Source: Labrenzia sp. 011 | Lineage (GTDB): Bacteria; Pseudomonadota; Alphaproteobacteria; Rhizobiales; Stappiaceae | DNA length: 64,000 nt | NCBI RefSeq assembly: GCF_003075075.1 | Contig: NZ_QCYM01000002.1 | Span: 310,001-374,000, forward strand | Reading direction: 5' to 3' | In this document: positions 8,122 through 16,923 of the stretch, one piece after another | Numbering within the stretch: the stretch's first letter is position 1 | How the letters are laid out: every line of letters starts with the position of its first letter | Program-made: the position numbers and the translations under genes | The notes under the pieces: generated by a model | Database searches by the model: none | What the model saw: the letters and a program-made list of their open reading frames with translations, nothing else | Told to the model about the DNA's origin: nothing

Positions 8122-11100
8122 ATGGCATTGGCGGTTTGCGCCAGTCCGTCGCGATCCGGTGGGGTACGACGCAACGGACAATCTGGCCGAACGGTACAGG
8201 ACGCACGCTGCTCAGGGGCACGGGTAATTCGAGTGGGAAAGCAGGAAACAGGCGACAGACAGGACCTTCCCGAAAGACGGCATCGCCTTCGGGGGGGACG
8301 CACGCGTCTCGACCGGATCCTTGCACGCTGGTGCTGCGGTGAAGACGTCCAGTTTGAAAAGCCGCTCAGAACCGTTTTTCTCACCGTCTTCGCGCTGACC
8401 GTCGCCGTCCTGACCCTTCAGAATATCATGTCCGCGTACCGGAGCATGAACGAACCGCAGGAACGGCTGGTACGGACCGTCGAAAGACTGCTTACCCGGC
8501 AGAAAGCGCTCGGGACCGAAACACTCGACCGGGCCATCAGCACAATCGGCGCCGACACGGCGCTGCAGGCGGCCATCCGGGACAAGAATGCCAGTGAAAC
8601 GAGAACCATCGCCGATCGGGTTTTCGCCCGCCCCCCGGACGGGCTGGAGATTGCCGAGTTCACGATCTACGGCGCGGACCATAATCTCATCTACCGCGCG
8701 CTCGACCCGAACTCCATAGGACACTCCGTCGACAGCAGATATGCCTCCGGTCCCGTCTCCTTCCAGAGCGACCTGAGCACAAACCTGTCCCGGCGCACCA
8801 ACGGCATCGAGCTCGGGCCGAACGGAGAGATTGTCGTCAGCATCTTCCGCCCCCTGATTTCCGGCGCCAAGCTGCTCGGCTACCTCAAGCTCGCGATCGA
8901 CATCGAGAACCCGCTTGCCTTTATCAGTTCCGCGGTCGATGCGCAGATCGTCAAGGTGACGGAGACCGGGGGGAACCACGATCTCGGCGGCAGCAGGTTC
9001 CAGTATGCGCATATCGGCGGCCTGGCGCCGGGCGGCCTGGACATCGGCTCCATTACCAGCTCGGGCGAAATTGACGCCGGCAATCGTTTCGCGCTGCACG
9101 ACGGCAAGATCTTCGTGCTCCGCGACCTGCCCATACCCGTCACCGGGGCGGACCATTTCGTCCGGCTTGTTCTGGTCAAGGATGTGACCCGCAATGTCTG
9201 GGCCTTCGCCCGGCAGACCCTCTTCTCACTGATGGCGGGTATCGGACTGGCCCTCCTGTCCTGGGCCATCATCCACCGCCTGCTGTCCAGGTTGCAGTCT
9301 GCCGTTCAGGAGACGACGTCACGTCTTGAAGCCGAAGTGCGCGACAACACGCGCAAGCTGGAGCACAGCGCCTTTCAGCTCACCGAAGCCCAGCGGATTG
9401 CCGGCATCGGCAGCTGGGAGCGGGACCTCGCGACAAACGACATTCTGGGGTCGGAAGAGTTCTACCGGATCATGGCCATTCCCAAGGATCTGCCAGCCGC
9501 GGAGATTAAAGACCACATTCACGCGCAGATTCCGGAAAAGGAAGCTATCACCAAAGAGGCGGTGATCAGCAGGGCGATTGCCGTTTGCGGCGAGTTCGAT
9601 CTGGAGCACACGCTTGTCCTGAAGAACGGCGAAGCCCGCTATGTGCACATGCGCGGTTACGTTCTGGCCGGTCCGGACGGCAAGGCGGCAAAGGTCATCG
9701 GCACGGTCCACGACAATACAGACCGCCGTCTGGCGGAAAGACGCAACAATCTGCTGGCGAATATCCTGGAGTCCTCGCTGAACGAGATCTTCATCCTGAA
9801 CACGCAGACCTTCCTTGTCGAATATGCCAATAAATGCGCCCTCAGTAATCTCGGATACGAGCTCGCGGATCTCAAATCCCGGCATATATGGGACATCAAT
9901 CCGGTCTATGATGCCGAGTCCATCCGCCGGGATGTGGCACCGCTCCTGAACGGCTCCCGGGAAAGCCTTTCCGTGGAAAGCCTTCACAGGCGCAAGGACG
10001 GCTCGGAATATCCCGTCGACCTGCGGGTCCAGTTGCTCAAGGACGACGAGCGGGATCTGTTCATCGCCATCGCGAACGATGTTTCCGAACGGGTGCAGAG
10101 GGAAAACGAAACCCGCGAAGCCAAGATCCGCGCGGAACGCCTGGCCTATTTCGATCCGCTGACCAAACTGTCGAACCGCGCCGGATGTCAGCGCGACGCG
10201 AAAGCCCGTTTCTCCCGTTCCGACCGGCCTGCGTTTCTGGCTCATGTGGATATGGACGGTTTCAAGCGGGTCAACGATACACTCGGCCATCTTGCCGGCG
10301 ACCACTGCCTGGAGGAAACCGGCCGCAGGCTGCGGCAGGTCTGCCGCGGACTGGGCACGGCCTACCGCTGGGGCGGGGATGAATTCGTCATCCTGGCCAA
10401 CAGCGACATGTCCGATCCCAATGAACTGTGCGAACGGGCGCGCCGGCTGATGCGCGCACCGATGGAATTCAGCGGCACGAAGTTCTGGCCGACGGTCAGT
10501 ATGGGCATCGCCCTGTGTCCGGAGGACGGCGATGATTTCGACACCTTGCTGGTGAATGCGGACCTGGCGCTCTACCAGTCGAAGGAAAAGGGCAAGGACC
10601 GCTACACCTTCTTCAAGGCGGACATGAAAACCGACAGCGAGATCGAGGCGAAGATCGAGCTGGAACTTCACGAGGCGGTCAAGAACGACCAGTTCATTCT
10701 GGTCTTCCAGCCGCAGGTCAACCTCAGGTCCCAGACGATCACCGGTGTCGAGGCGCTGGTCCGCTGGGAGCATCCTGACCGCGGACTGCTGTCCCCGGCC
10801 GAGTTTCTGCCGATTGTCGAAAAGACCAATCTGGCTCCCGTTCTGGGCAGGATCGTCATCGATACGGCCCTGGCCGCGGCGCGGCACTGGCTGGATGCGG
10901 GGCTCGACTTCGGACGGGTGTCCATCAATATTTCCCCCGCCCACCTGTCTTCCGGACTGCTCACGGAGCACTTCAAGGAAGCAATGGTGAAATACAATAT
11001 AGATCCCGACCGGATCACCGCGGAGGTTCTGGAATCCGTTTTCCTGAGCGACAACCGGTCCGGTCACCTGGCAGCGCTCGAGGAGCTTTACAATCTCGGC

Positions 11101-11436
11101 GTTCATATCGAACTGGACGACTTCGGGACCGGCTACGCGTCATTGACCCATGTTGCCGACCTGCCGATAAACGGATTGAAGATCGACAAGTCCTTCACCA
11201 ACCAGATGCTTCAGGACCCGAAAAAGGAAGCCGTCGTCAACCAGCTCATCCATCTCGCGCGCTCCCTGAATATCGGGATCGTGTGCGAAGGGGTGGAAAC
11301 GGAAGCGCAATACGACCGCCTGCGGATGATGGGCGACTTTTCCATCCAGGGCTATCTGATCGCCAAACCGATGACCTTCGACCGCATGACGGACTGGATG
11401 ACCGAATCCGCGGACGACCTTTACTACGTCATCTGA
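8122..11436 (+). CDS. membrane PAS-GGDEF-EAL protein (c-di-GMP turnover)
   Basis: A bifunctional-type c-di-GMP signalling protein of about 1,100 residues. Order: basic N-terminus; membrane helix at about 85-105; periplasmic sensor region to about 360; second helix (SLMAGIGLALLSWAIIHRLL); two PAS-like regions at about 410-540 and 545-660; GGDEF domain with intact GGDEF near 754; EAL domain with EALVRW near 880, NISPAHL, DDFGTGYASL near 1002 and CEGVETEAQ near 1059. Both catalytic signatures are complete, while no RxxD inhibitory site precedes GGDEF. The start is unclear: ATG 8122 (used), TTG 8113 or GTG 8233 are all in frame. Monocistronic behind an AT-rich region with CtrA-like boxes. Confidence 0.9.
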   Translation: MALAVCASPSRSGGVRRNGQSGRTVQDARCSGARVIRVGKQETGDRQDLPERRHRLRGGRTRLDRILARWCCGEDVQFEKPLRTVFLTVFALTVAVLTLQNIMSAYRSMNEPQERLVRTVERLLTRQKALGTETLDRAISTIGADTALQAAIRDKNASETRTIADRVFARPPDGLEIAEFTIYGADHNLIYRALDPNSIGHSVDSRYASGPVSFQSDLSTNLSRRTNGIELGPNGEIVVSIFRPLISGAKLLGYLKLAIDIENPLAFISSAVDAQIVKVTETGGNHDLGGSRFQYAHIGGLAPGGLDIGSITSSGEIDAGNRFALHDGKIFVLRDLPIPVTGADHFVRLVLVKDVTRNVWAFARQTLFSLMAGIGLALLSWAIIHRLLSRLQSAVQETTSRLEAEVRDNTRKLEHSAFQLTEAQRIAGIGSWERDLATNDILGSEEFYRIMAIPKDLPAAEIKDHIHAQIPEKEAITKEAVISRAIAVCGEFDLEHTLVLKNGEARYVHMRGYVLAGPDGKAAKVIGTVHDNTDRRLAERRNNLLANILESSLNEIFILNTQTFLVEYANKCALSNLGYELADLKSRHIWDINPVYDAESIRRDVAPLLNGSRESLSVESLHRRKDGSEYPVDLRVQLLKDDERDLFIAIANDVSERVQRENETREAKIRAERLAYFDPLTKLSNRAGCQRDAKARFSRSDRPAFLAHVDMDGFKRVNDTLGHLAGDHCLEETGRRLRQVCRGLGTAYRWGGDEFVILANSDMSDPNELCERARRLMRAPMEFSGTKFWPTVSMGIALCPEDGDDFDTLLVNADLALYQSKEKGKDRYTFFKADMKTDSEIEAKIELELHEAVKNDQFILVFQPQVNLRSQTITGVEALVRWEHPDRGLLSPAEFLPIVEKTNLAPVLGRIVIDTALAAARHWLDAGLDFGRVSINISPAHLSSGLLTEHFKEAMVKYNIDPDRITAEVLESVFLSDNRSGHLAALEELYNLGVHIELDDFGTGYASLTHVADLPINGLKIDKSFTNQMLQDPKKEAVVNQLIHLARSLNIGIVCEGVETEAQYDRLRMMGDFSIQGYLIAKPMTFDRMTDWMTESADDLYYVI

Positions 11437-11583
11437 TCCACCCTGCCCTTCAGCGCGTTCCATTTGACGCCCGGTGCTTCAACCGGCGATAAGGAACCGG
11501 ATCCGGGCCCGTGACCCCAGACAATCGAAATCCGTCGGCTCCGATCCACATGCTCTGACCAACAGCAGCCGGAAGCTGACACC

Positions 11584-12435
11584 ATGCCCGTTCTTCCCCC
11601 TTCCCCCCGCATCGGCCTCGCACTCGGCGGCGGCGGCGCCCGGGGCCTTGCACATATTCCCGTGCTTGAGGCACTGGACGAGCTTGGTCTCAGACCCGCC
11701 CAGATCGCCGGAACCTCCATCGGCGCCATCATGGGCGCGGCCTATGCCAGCGGCCTCAGCGGCAGCGACATACGCAAGATGACAATGGAAATCTTCGCTG
11801 ACCGCAACAGTGTGCTGTCCCGGCTGTGGCAGCTCAGGCCCAGACGGTTCGCCGACATGTTCCGCCCCGGCCCCGTTCAGTTCGATCCGCAGCGCGTGCT
11901 GGAAGTCTTCATAGCGGAGTATCTTCCGGAGCGCTTCGAGGATCTCAAGATCCCGCTTCGCCTACATGCGACCGACTTCTACGGCTGTCAGGAAGTCGAT
12001 TTCGAATCGGGTCCGCTCCTGCCGGCCATTGCCGCCTCCATCGCTATTCCCGCCATTTTCCGGCCGGTGAAGCTGAACGGCCAGATTCTGATCGATGGCG
12101 GCGTCGTTAATCCACTGCCCTTTGACGGCTTGCGCAGCAATTGCGACATCGTCATTGCGGTCGATGTGGTCGGCGCCCCGGTTCCGCGCCCGAACAGGGA
12201 GGAAATCAGCATGCTGGATTCCCTGTTCGGCGCCTCACAAATCCTGATGCAGGCCATCACGATCCAAAAACTCAAGGTGGATCAACCGGATATCCTGATC
12301 CGGCCGGCGCCCGACATGACCCGCGTTCTCGATTTCATGAAAGCGGAGCGCATTATAAATGCTGCTGAGCCCCTGAAAGAAGCGATGAAGGAACAACTCG
12401 AAACACTGCTAAAAGAACGGACACCCGTTACTTAG
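11584..12435 (+). CDS. patatin-like phospholipase, RssA/YchK type
   Basis: A 283-residue patatin-family serine hydrolase. The oxyanion glycine loop LGGGGARGLAH lies at residues 14-24, the nucleophile elbow GTSIGA holds Ser45, and the catalytic aspartate is in IDGGVVNPLP (Asp171), so the Ser-Asp dyad is intact. Members act on membrane lipids or esters; the substrate here is unknown. No signal peptide is seen, suggesting cytoplasmic or inner-membrane-associated action. It starts 147 bp after the GGDEF-EAL gene with ATG 11584. Monocistronic by spacing. Confidence 0.88.
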   Translation: MPVLPPSPRIGLALGGGGARGLAHIPVLEALDELGLRPAQIAGTSIGAIMGAAYASGLSGSDIRKMTMEIFADRNSVLSRLWQLRPRRFADMFRPGPVQFDPQRVLEVFIAEYLPERFEDLKIPLRLHATDFYGCQEVDFESGPLLPAIAASIAIPAIFRPVKLNGQILIDGGVVNPLPFDGLRSNCDIVIAVDVVGAPVPRPNREEISMLDSLFGASQILMQAITIQKLKVDQPDILIRPAPDMTRVLDFMKAERIINAAEPLKEAMKEQLETLLKERTPVT

Positions 12436-12492
12436 AGGCAACACTCGTATAAACGACGAGATAAATCCTTTTTATTAGACTTGATGTCACGT

Positions 12493-12507
12493 TTAACAAA
12501 GCATTAA
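12493..12507 (+). promoter_or_regulatory. CtrA-type box TTAA-N7-TTAA
   Basis: A perfect TTAA-CAAAGCA-TTAA lies 43 bp upstream of the small gene at 12550, in an AT-rich gap. This is the full consensus of the alphaproteobacterial cell-cycle regulator CtrA. Seen directly; regulation is inference. Confidence 0.55.
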
Positions 12508-12549
12508 CACAACCAGTAAATACTTATCCTGTTCTATTAGGAGAAGGCT

Positions 12550-12891
12550 ATGCGGCCAACGGGATCAATGGATTTGGATAACTGTCCAATATCGGACGAC
12601 TTGCTCAAGCGGTTACTGGACGCCACCCTGAATGCGGTAACGGACGTCGGCAACCAGCTTCCGGAAGGCCAGCGCGCGGCATTGGTCGTCTATTGCTACC
12701 GGCGCGCACATTTTCGCAGGCTGGGACTATCGCTTGCCAAGCTGTGCAGCCGGCAATCCCTGGCGATGGAAGCCGGACACGCCGGAGAACTCATCCATTC
12801 GCAGGCCGCAGCCGCCGATACGGAGACCGACAGCCGCATCAGCGACGTTTCACGCAGAGGCAAGGCTCCGGTCAGTCTCCGCAGCGTATAG
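12550..12891 (+). CDS. small uncharacterised protein
   Basis: A 113-residue protein I do not recognise. It starts at ATG 12550 directly after an excellent AGGAGAAGG ribosome site. The N-terminal half looks helical (DDLLKRLLDATLNAVTDVGNQL), the middle is basic with two cysteines (YCYRRAHFRRLGLSLAKLC), and the tail is acidic then basic. No signal peptide or membrane segment. The upstream TTAA-N7-TTAA box and the downstream terminator make it a single-gene unit that may be under cell-cycle control (inference). Confidence 0.65.
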   Translation: MRPTGSMDLDNCPISDDLLKRLLDATLNAVTDVGNQLPEGQRAALVVYCYRRAHFRRLGLSLAKLCSRQSLAMEAGHAGELIHSQAAAADTETDSRISDVSRRGKAPVSLRSV

Positions 12892-12939
12892 AAAGACCCG
12901 ATAAAGGGGCTGGTTCTTCCTCCCACCTGCCCCCAACTC

Positions 12940-12988
12940 AGGCAACCGCCTTCACAGCCACTCTGTGCAAGCCGGTTGCCTTTTTCTT
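12940..12988 (+). terminator. rho-independent terminator
   Basis: A long two-part stem: AGGCAACCG pairs with CGGTTGCCT and, inside it, CTTCACAG pairs with CTGTGCAAG around a CCACT loop, followed by TTTTTC. It lies about 50 bp after the small gene ending at 12891. Confidence 0.85.
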
Positions 12989-13131
12989 TGCCGGGCTCTG
13001 TCGAGGCCCTTTTCGCGCGTCTCCGGGCTCCGCTGCCTCAAACTTGTGCTGTTCCGTCATCAAAGTGACTTGCCCTCGCCGAACCGCCCTCTACACTTAA
13101 AGCAGATGCATCGAACTGCGGATGGTGGATC

Positions 13132-13986
13132 ATGGCTTCAACCGTTTCTGAACGTACTGGCGCTTTCCCGAGTTTGCGGCACATTGCGCGGCTGACAGCG
13201 TCCCTGTTCGCAGTCGCGTTGATGGTGCCGGGCCCGGCCTATGCGGTGTGTCAGCTGATTGCGGAGGCTCCCTACAAGAGTCCGATGCCCGGAGAAGCCC
13301 GAGTTTGGCAGGCCGCACTGGGGCCGGGCGAATTACAGATCCGGTATATCGGCCACTCCACCTTCGAACTGGAAACGCCGGCGGGCGTCCGGATCGCGAC
13401 GGATTACAATGACAGCATAAAGCCGTCACTGCCGCCGACGGTGGCAACCATGAACGGCGCCCACAGCACCCATTTCTCGATCAATCCCGCCCCGGAGATA
13501 GAGCATCTCCTCTACGGCTGGAATCCCAAGGGCGGTCCGATCGACCATGACCTCACCGTCCAGGATGTTCGTATCCGCAATATCCAGACCAACATTCGCG
13601 GCTGGGACGGGGAGAGCCGGCGTCTGGGCAATTCCATCTTCATTTTCGAAGTGGCGGATCTGTGTATTGCCCATCTGGGACATCTGCACCAACAGCTGAC
13701 CCAGGAAGATCTGACCCGGCTCGGGCAGATCGACATCGTCTTTGCGGCCATCGACAATTCCACGACCCTGCGGCTCGAGAGCCTGATCAACGTACTGGAC
13801 AGCATTGGCCCGGCCATGGTGATCCCGATGCATTTCCATTTCGCGGGCGCCCTGCAGAGCTTCGTGGGCAGGGCAACGCAAGCCGGATACGAGATCGTCC
13901 GGGCGGACGGTCCGGCGCTGCTGGTCACCCGCGCGAGCCTGCCCATGCGCAAGACGGTCTATGTCATGATGCCCGGTGGCGGCTGA
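13132..13986 (+). CDS. exported MBL-fold metallo-hydrolase-like protein
   Basis: A 284-residue protein with a signal peptide (hydrophobic residues 23-38, LFAVALMVPGPAYA) and a metallo-beta-lactamase-like fold of the UlaG/RNase Z-like group: IRYIGHSTFELETPAGVRIATDYN, a histidine segment NGAHSTHFS at about residues 103-111, AHLGHLHQQL at about residue 180, and VIPMHFHF at about 228-235. The usual HxHxDH motif is not present in standard form (HSTHFS instead), so zinc binding and activity are uncertain. It starts at ATG 13132 and lies upstream of the MITE-like element. Probably periplasmic; substrate unknown. Confidence 0.75.
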   Translation: MASTVSERTGAFPSLRHIARLTASLFAVALMVPGPAYAVCQLIAEAPYKSPMPGEARVWQAALGPGELQIRYIGHSTFELETPAGVRIATDYNDSIKPSLPPTVATMNGAHSTHFSINPAPEIEHLLYGWNPKGGPIDHDLTVQDVRIRNIQTNIRGWDGESRRLGNSIFIFEVADLCIAHLGHLHQQLTQEDLTRLGQIDIVFAAIDNSTTLRLESLINVLDSIGPAMVIPMHFHFAGALQSFVGRATQAGYEIVRADGPALLVTRASLPMRKTVYVMMPGGG

Positions 13987-13997
13987 CCCCTATCCGA

Positions 13998-14174
13998 TTA
14001 TACCAAAGACAATTGATCGGAACCCATTTGAAGATCTCTTTCCGCTTGCCGGTCAGGCGCGCCGGGCGGCGTTGCGCGTCTCGCCCGATGGGCCGCATCG
14101 CGCTTCGACACGCGCCTTGCCGAAGACCCTCCAAAGCCGGTCAAATGAGTCCCGATCAACTGTCTTTGGTATTA
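13998..14174. mobile_element. MITE-like element with 34-bp terminal inverted repeats
   Basis: The ends 13998-14031 and 14141-14174 are inverted copies matching at 30 of 34 positions by hand alignment, including an identical ACCAAAGACA block and TTGATCGG and CATTTGA blocks. They enclose 109 bp without an open frame I can support. The size and symmetry fit a miniature inverted-repeat element or a long intergenic hairpin. No clear target-site duplication is visible. The right terminus supplies the rsmD stop codon (14172-14174). Confidence 0.6.
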
Positions 14175-14735
14175 CGCGTCCGGGCCGTATTCCAGAAAGA
14201 CCACCTGGCTGTCACCCGTCTGCCTCCGGTCACGTTCCCGGAAGCCTTCGGGAATGTCGATAGCGGCCGAGGCCCGTTCTTCCAGAACGCATATGGCGCC
14301 TGATTTCAGCCAGCCGCCGGCCGCAGCCGAGGCAAGCGCCTTCTCGCCCAGTCCCTTGTCATATGGCGGGTCGGCGAACAACAGGTCGAAAGGTTCGATG
14401 TTGCCGGCGCTGCCGAGGCGGAGCGCATCGCGGCGGAAGATCTTCGCGGCGCCGTTCAGCCCGAGATCTTCCATATTCCGGCGGATCACGCCACGGGCCT
14501 GCGTGCCTTCCTCGATAAAGGTGCAATGGCGCGCGCCCCGGCTTATCGCTTCAAACCCGAGCGCGCCGGTACCGGCGAACAGGTCAAGAACCCGGATGCC
14601 GTCAAGATCGACGTCAAGACCGTGGGCGAGGATGTTGAAGATCGTTTCCCGCAACCGGTCGCTTGTCGGCCGGGTCGCCTGCGATTTCGGCGCGGCAAGC
14701 GCCGCGCCCTTGAAACGTCCGGCAACAATTCTCAC
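14172..14735 (-). CDS. rsmD: 16S rRNA (guanine(966)-N(2))-methyltransferase
   Basis: A 187-residue SAM-dependent methyltransferase with MRIVAGRFKGAAL and RPTSDRLRETIFNIL at the N-terminus, the SAM loop VLDLFAGTGALGFEAISRGA at residues 49-68 and the catalytic DPPY tetrad at 122-125. RsmD methylates G966 of 16S rRNA in the assembled 30S subunit. Its start overlaps the stop of the upstream pseudouridine synthase by four bases (ATGA type), so the two are translationally coupled. The stop codon lies inside the right end of the inverted-repeat element. Confidence 0.93.
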   Translation of the reverse strand: MRIVAGRFKGAALAAPKSQATRPTSDRLRETIFNILAHGLDVDLDGIRVLDLFAGTGALGFEAISRGARHCTFIEEGTQARGVIRRNMEDLGLNGAAKIFRRDALRLGSAGNIEPFDLLFADPPYDKGLGEKALASAAAGGWLKSGAICVLEERASAAIDIPEGFRERDRRQTGDSQVVFLEYGPDA

Positions 14736-16105
14736 GAACGGCCCCCACCCCGCGGTCCCTTGCCGCCTTTCGGCGGACCGCTGCGGGCGCGTTTCTCGGC
14801 TTCGCTGCGGCTTTCCTGGTGCTTGTCTTCCACCAGGCCATCGTCACCCCAGATCTTGCGAGGTGGTGCACTGAAGCGCTGCTCGCCGAAGTCCTTGCGC
14901 GGCTTGGCGTCGGTGGTCATGCGAAAACGGGAGCGCGGCGAGACCTTTTCCTTTTTCGGTCCGGACGGCTTGCGCTTGCCGGACTTGCGGTCCTTTTCCC
15001 CGTCAGGATGCGCCGTGTCCGCGCGCCGGGACTTCGCCGCCTTGTGCCGGTCGGTCACGGTCTTGCCCTCACGGGCGGTCATCCATTTGCCCTGGCCGCC
15101 GGATTCACGGCGTTCGCCGGACTGTCCTTCGCCGGAACGGCCGGGCTTCTGCCGCGTGCCGGAGGCCTTCTTCTCCGCTTCCGGTTTGGGCGCATGGAAC
15201 AGGGGCGCATCGAAATCGGCGCCCGCTTCTTCGGCCAGGGTGTCGCCAAGCTGATCGCGCAGGACGCGCCCGCGGATCTCGCGGACATCGCCTTCCGGCA
15301 GATCCATCAGCTGGAACGGTCCGTAGGACAGACGTATCAGGCGGTTCACGGTCAGGCCCAGATGTTCGAGCACCCGTTTGACTTCCCGGTTCTTGCCCTC
15401 GCGCAGCCCCAGGGTCATCCAGCTGTTGCCGCCCTGTTCCTTGTCCAGGGTCGCTTCGATGGCGCCATAGAGAACGCCCTCGATCGCGATGCCGTCCTTC
15501 AATCCGTCCAGATCAGCCTGTGTCACCTTGCCGAAGGCGCGAACCCGGTAGCGCCGCAGCCAGCCGGTTGCCGGCAGCTCCAGCACGCGCGCCAGCCCGC
15601 CGTCGTTGGTCAGGAGCAGAAGGCCTTCCGTGTTGATGTCGAGACGACCGACGGTCAGCACCCGCGGCAGTTCCGCCGGCAGCCGTTCGAAAACAGTCGG
15701 CCGGCCCTCCGGGTCCTTGTTGGTCGTCACCAGGCCGCGCGGCTTGTGATAGAGCCAGAGGCGCGTGCGCTCGCGCGTCGGCAACAGCTTTCCGTCCACG
15801 ACCACCTTGTCGTTGGGCGTGACCGTGATCGCAGGGGTGGTCAGCTTCTTGCCGTTGAGCTCGACCCGGCCGTTTTCGATCCAGGTTTCCGCCTCGCGGC
15901 GGGAACACAGGCCGGCGCGCGCCATGACCTTGGCGATCCGCTCGCCGCGGTCGGCGGCGTCGCCTGAGCCACGGGGTGCGACAACCGGCACGGCGGTCTT
16001 CGGCGCTTCCTTGGGTGCCGCGCGGCGTTTTTCGGCTGTGCGTTTGTCGCGCCCCTGGTCTTTTGCGGAGGCCGGGCGCCGGGGGGGTGTTTTTCTTGTC
16101 GTCAT
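14732..16105 (-). CDS. rRNA pseudouridine synthase, RluB/RsuA family, with long basic tail
   Basis: A 457-residue enzyme: a basic N-terminal tail, an S4 RNA-binding domain at about 54-100 (RIAKVMARAGLCSRREAE), then the catalytic domain with Asp156 in VGRLDINTEGLLLLTNDG. After about residue 290 there is a roughly 165-residue low-complexity tail rich in Lys, Arg, Gly and Glu. RluB-type enzymes modify 23S rRNA U2605; RluE/RsuA-like specificity cannot be excluded. It is cotranscribed with rsmD (four-base overlap), forming an rRNA-modification pair. Starts with ATG 16105, divergent from tadA across 191 bp in which I see no further feature. Confidence 0.9.
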   Translation of the reverse strand: MTTRKTPPRRPASAKDQGRDKRTAEKRRAAPKEAPKTAVPVVAPRGSGDAADRGERIAKVMARAGLCSRREAETWIENGRVELNGKKLTTPAITVTPNDKVVVDGKLLPTRERTRLWLYHKPRGLVTTNKDPEGRPTVFERLPAELPRVLTVGRLDINTEGLLLLTNDGGLARVLELPATGWLRRYRVRAFGKVTQADLDGLKDGIAIEGVLYGAIEATLDKEQGGNSWMTLGLREGKNREVKRVLEHLGLTVNRLIRLSYGPFQLMDLPEGDVREIRGRVLRDQLGDTLAEEAGADFDAPLFHAPKPEAEKKASGTRQKPGRSGEGQSGERRESGGQGKWMTAREGKTVTDRHKAAKSRRADTAHPDGEKDRKSGKRKPSGPKKEKVSPRSRFRMTTDAKPRKDFGEQRFSAPPRKIWGDDGLVEDKHQESRSEAEKRARSGPPKGGKGPRGGGRS

Positions 16106-16296
16106 GCGCGCGTCATAGCAGAGCTTGGGCCTTTCGGGAATCGCTTGTTTTCAGCAATCATGGCAGAAAACCGTTTCCTGGCCAGGAACCTCCCCCTTCT
16201 CCCGGGCGAAATTATGCCGTCGGGGCTGACGAGACGCCTGTTTCCAATTAAACAATTCCCCATGAAGCTGATCGAACCATTCAGATCCGAGATCCC

Positions 16297-16764
16297 ATGA
16301 GCGGCCCGGAAACCGACGGACACCAGGCATCCTTCATGGATCTGGCCCTGGAAGAAGCGGAAATGGCCGCGGCCCGTGGAGAAGTTCCCGTCGGCGCGGT
16401 TGTCGTGCTGGGAGACCGGGTCCTTGCCCGGAACGGCAACCGGACACTTGAGCTGAATGATCCGACCGCCCATGCGGAAGTCCTTGTCCTGCGCGAAGCC
16501 TGCGCCAAACTCGGCTCGCAGCGCCTTGCGGACTGCGATCTCCATGTGACGCTCGAGCCTTGCGCAATGTGCGCGGGCGCGATTTCCTTCGCGCGCATAC
16601 GGCGCCTCTACTATGGGGCTGCCGACGAAAAGGGAGGCGCCGTCGACCATGGCAGCCGGTTTTTCAGCCAGCCGACCTGCCATCACGCTCCGGAGGTCTA
16701 TTCCGGTTTCGGCGAGACACGGTCCGCTGCTTTGCTGAAGACTTTCTTCCGGACAAAACGATAA
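16297..16764 (+). CDS. tadA: tRNA adenosine(34) deaminase
   Basis: A 155-residue zinc deaminase with the complete site: H59-A-E61 (THAEVLVLREA) and C89-x2-C92 (LEPCAMCAGAI). TadA converts A34 to inosine in tRNA-Arg(ACG), an essential step in bacteria. The length and N-terminal helix (DLALEEAEMAAARGEVPVGAVVV) are typical. It starts at ATG 16297, divergent from the pseudouridine synthase gene. Guanine deaminases share the motif but are less like this sequence. Confidence 0.92.
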   Translation: MSGPETDGHQASFMDLALEEAEMAAARGEVPVGAVVVLGDRVLARNGNRTLELNDPTAHAEVLVLREACAKLGSQRLADCDLHVTLEPCAMCAGAISFARIRRLYYGAADEKGGAVDHGSRFFSQPTCHHAPEVYSGFGETRSAALLKTFFRTKR

Positions 16765-16923
16765 CAGCCAAAGCAACCGGGGGTTGCCGCGTGGCGCAAA
16801 AGCCACACCTTTCGCCAAACCCGTACCCCAGCGTCATTTTTGTCCGCTGCGTTATTCAATTGCTCATTTGACCTGCCATATCTTTCGGCAGAGAAAACAT
16901 CCGCATTCTTTTCGGAGTATCAA

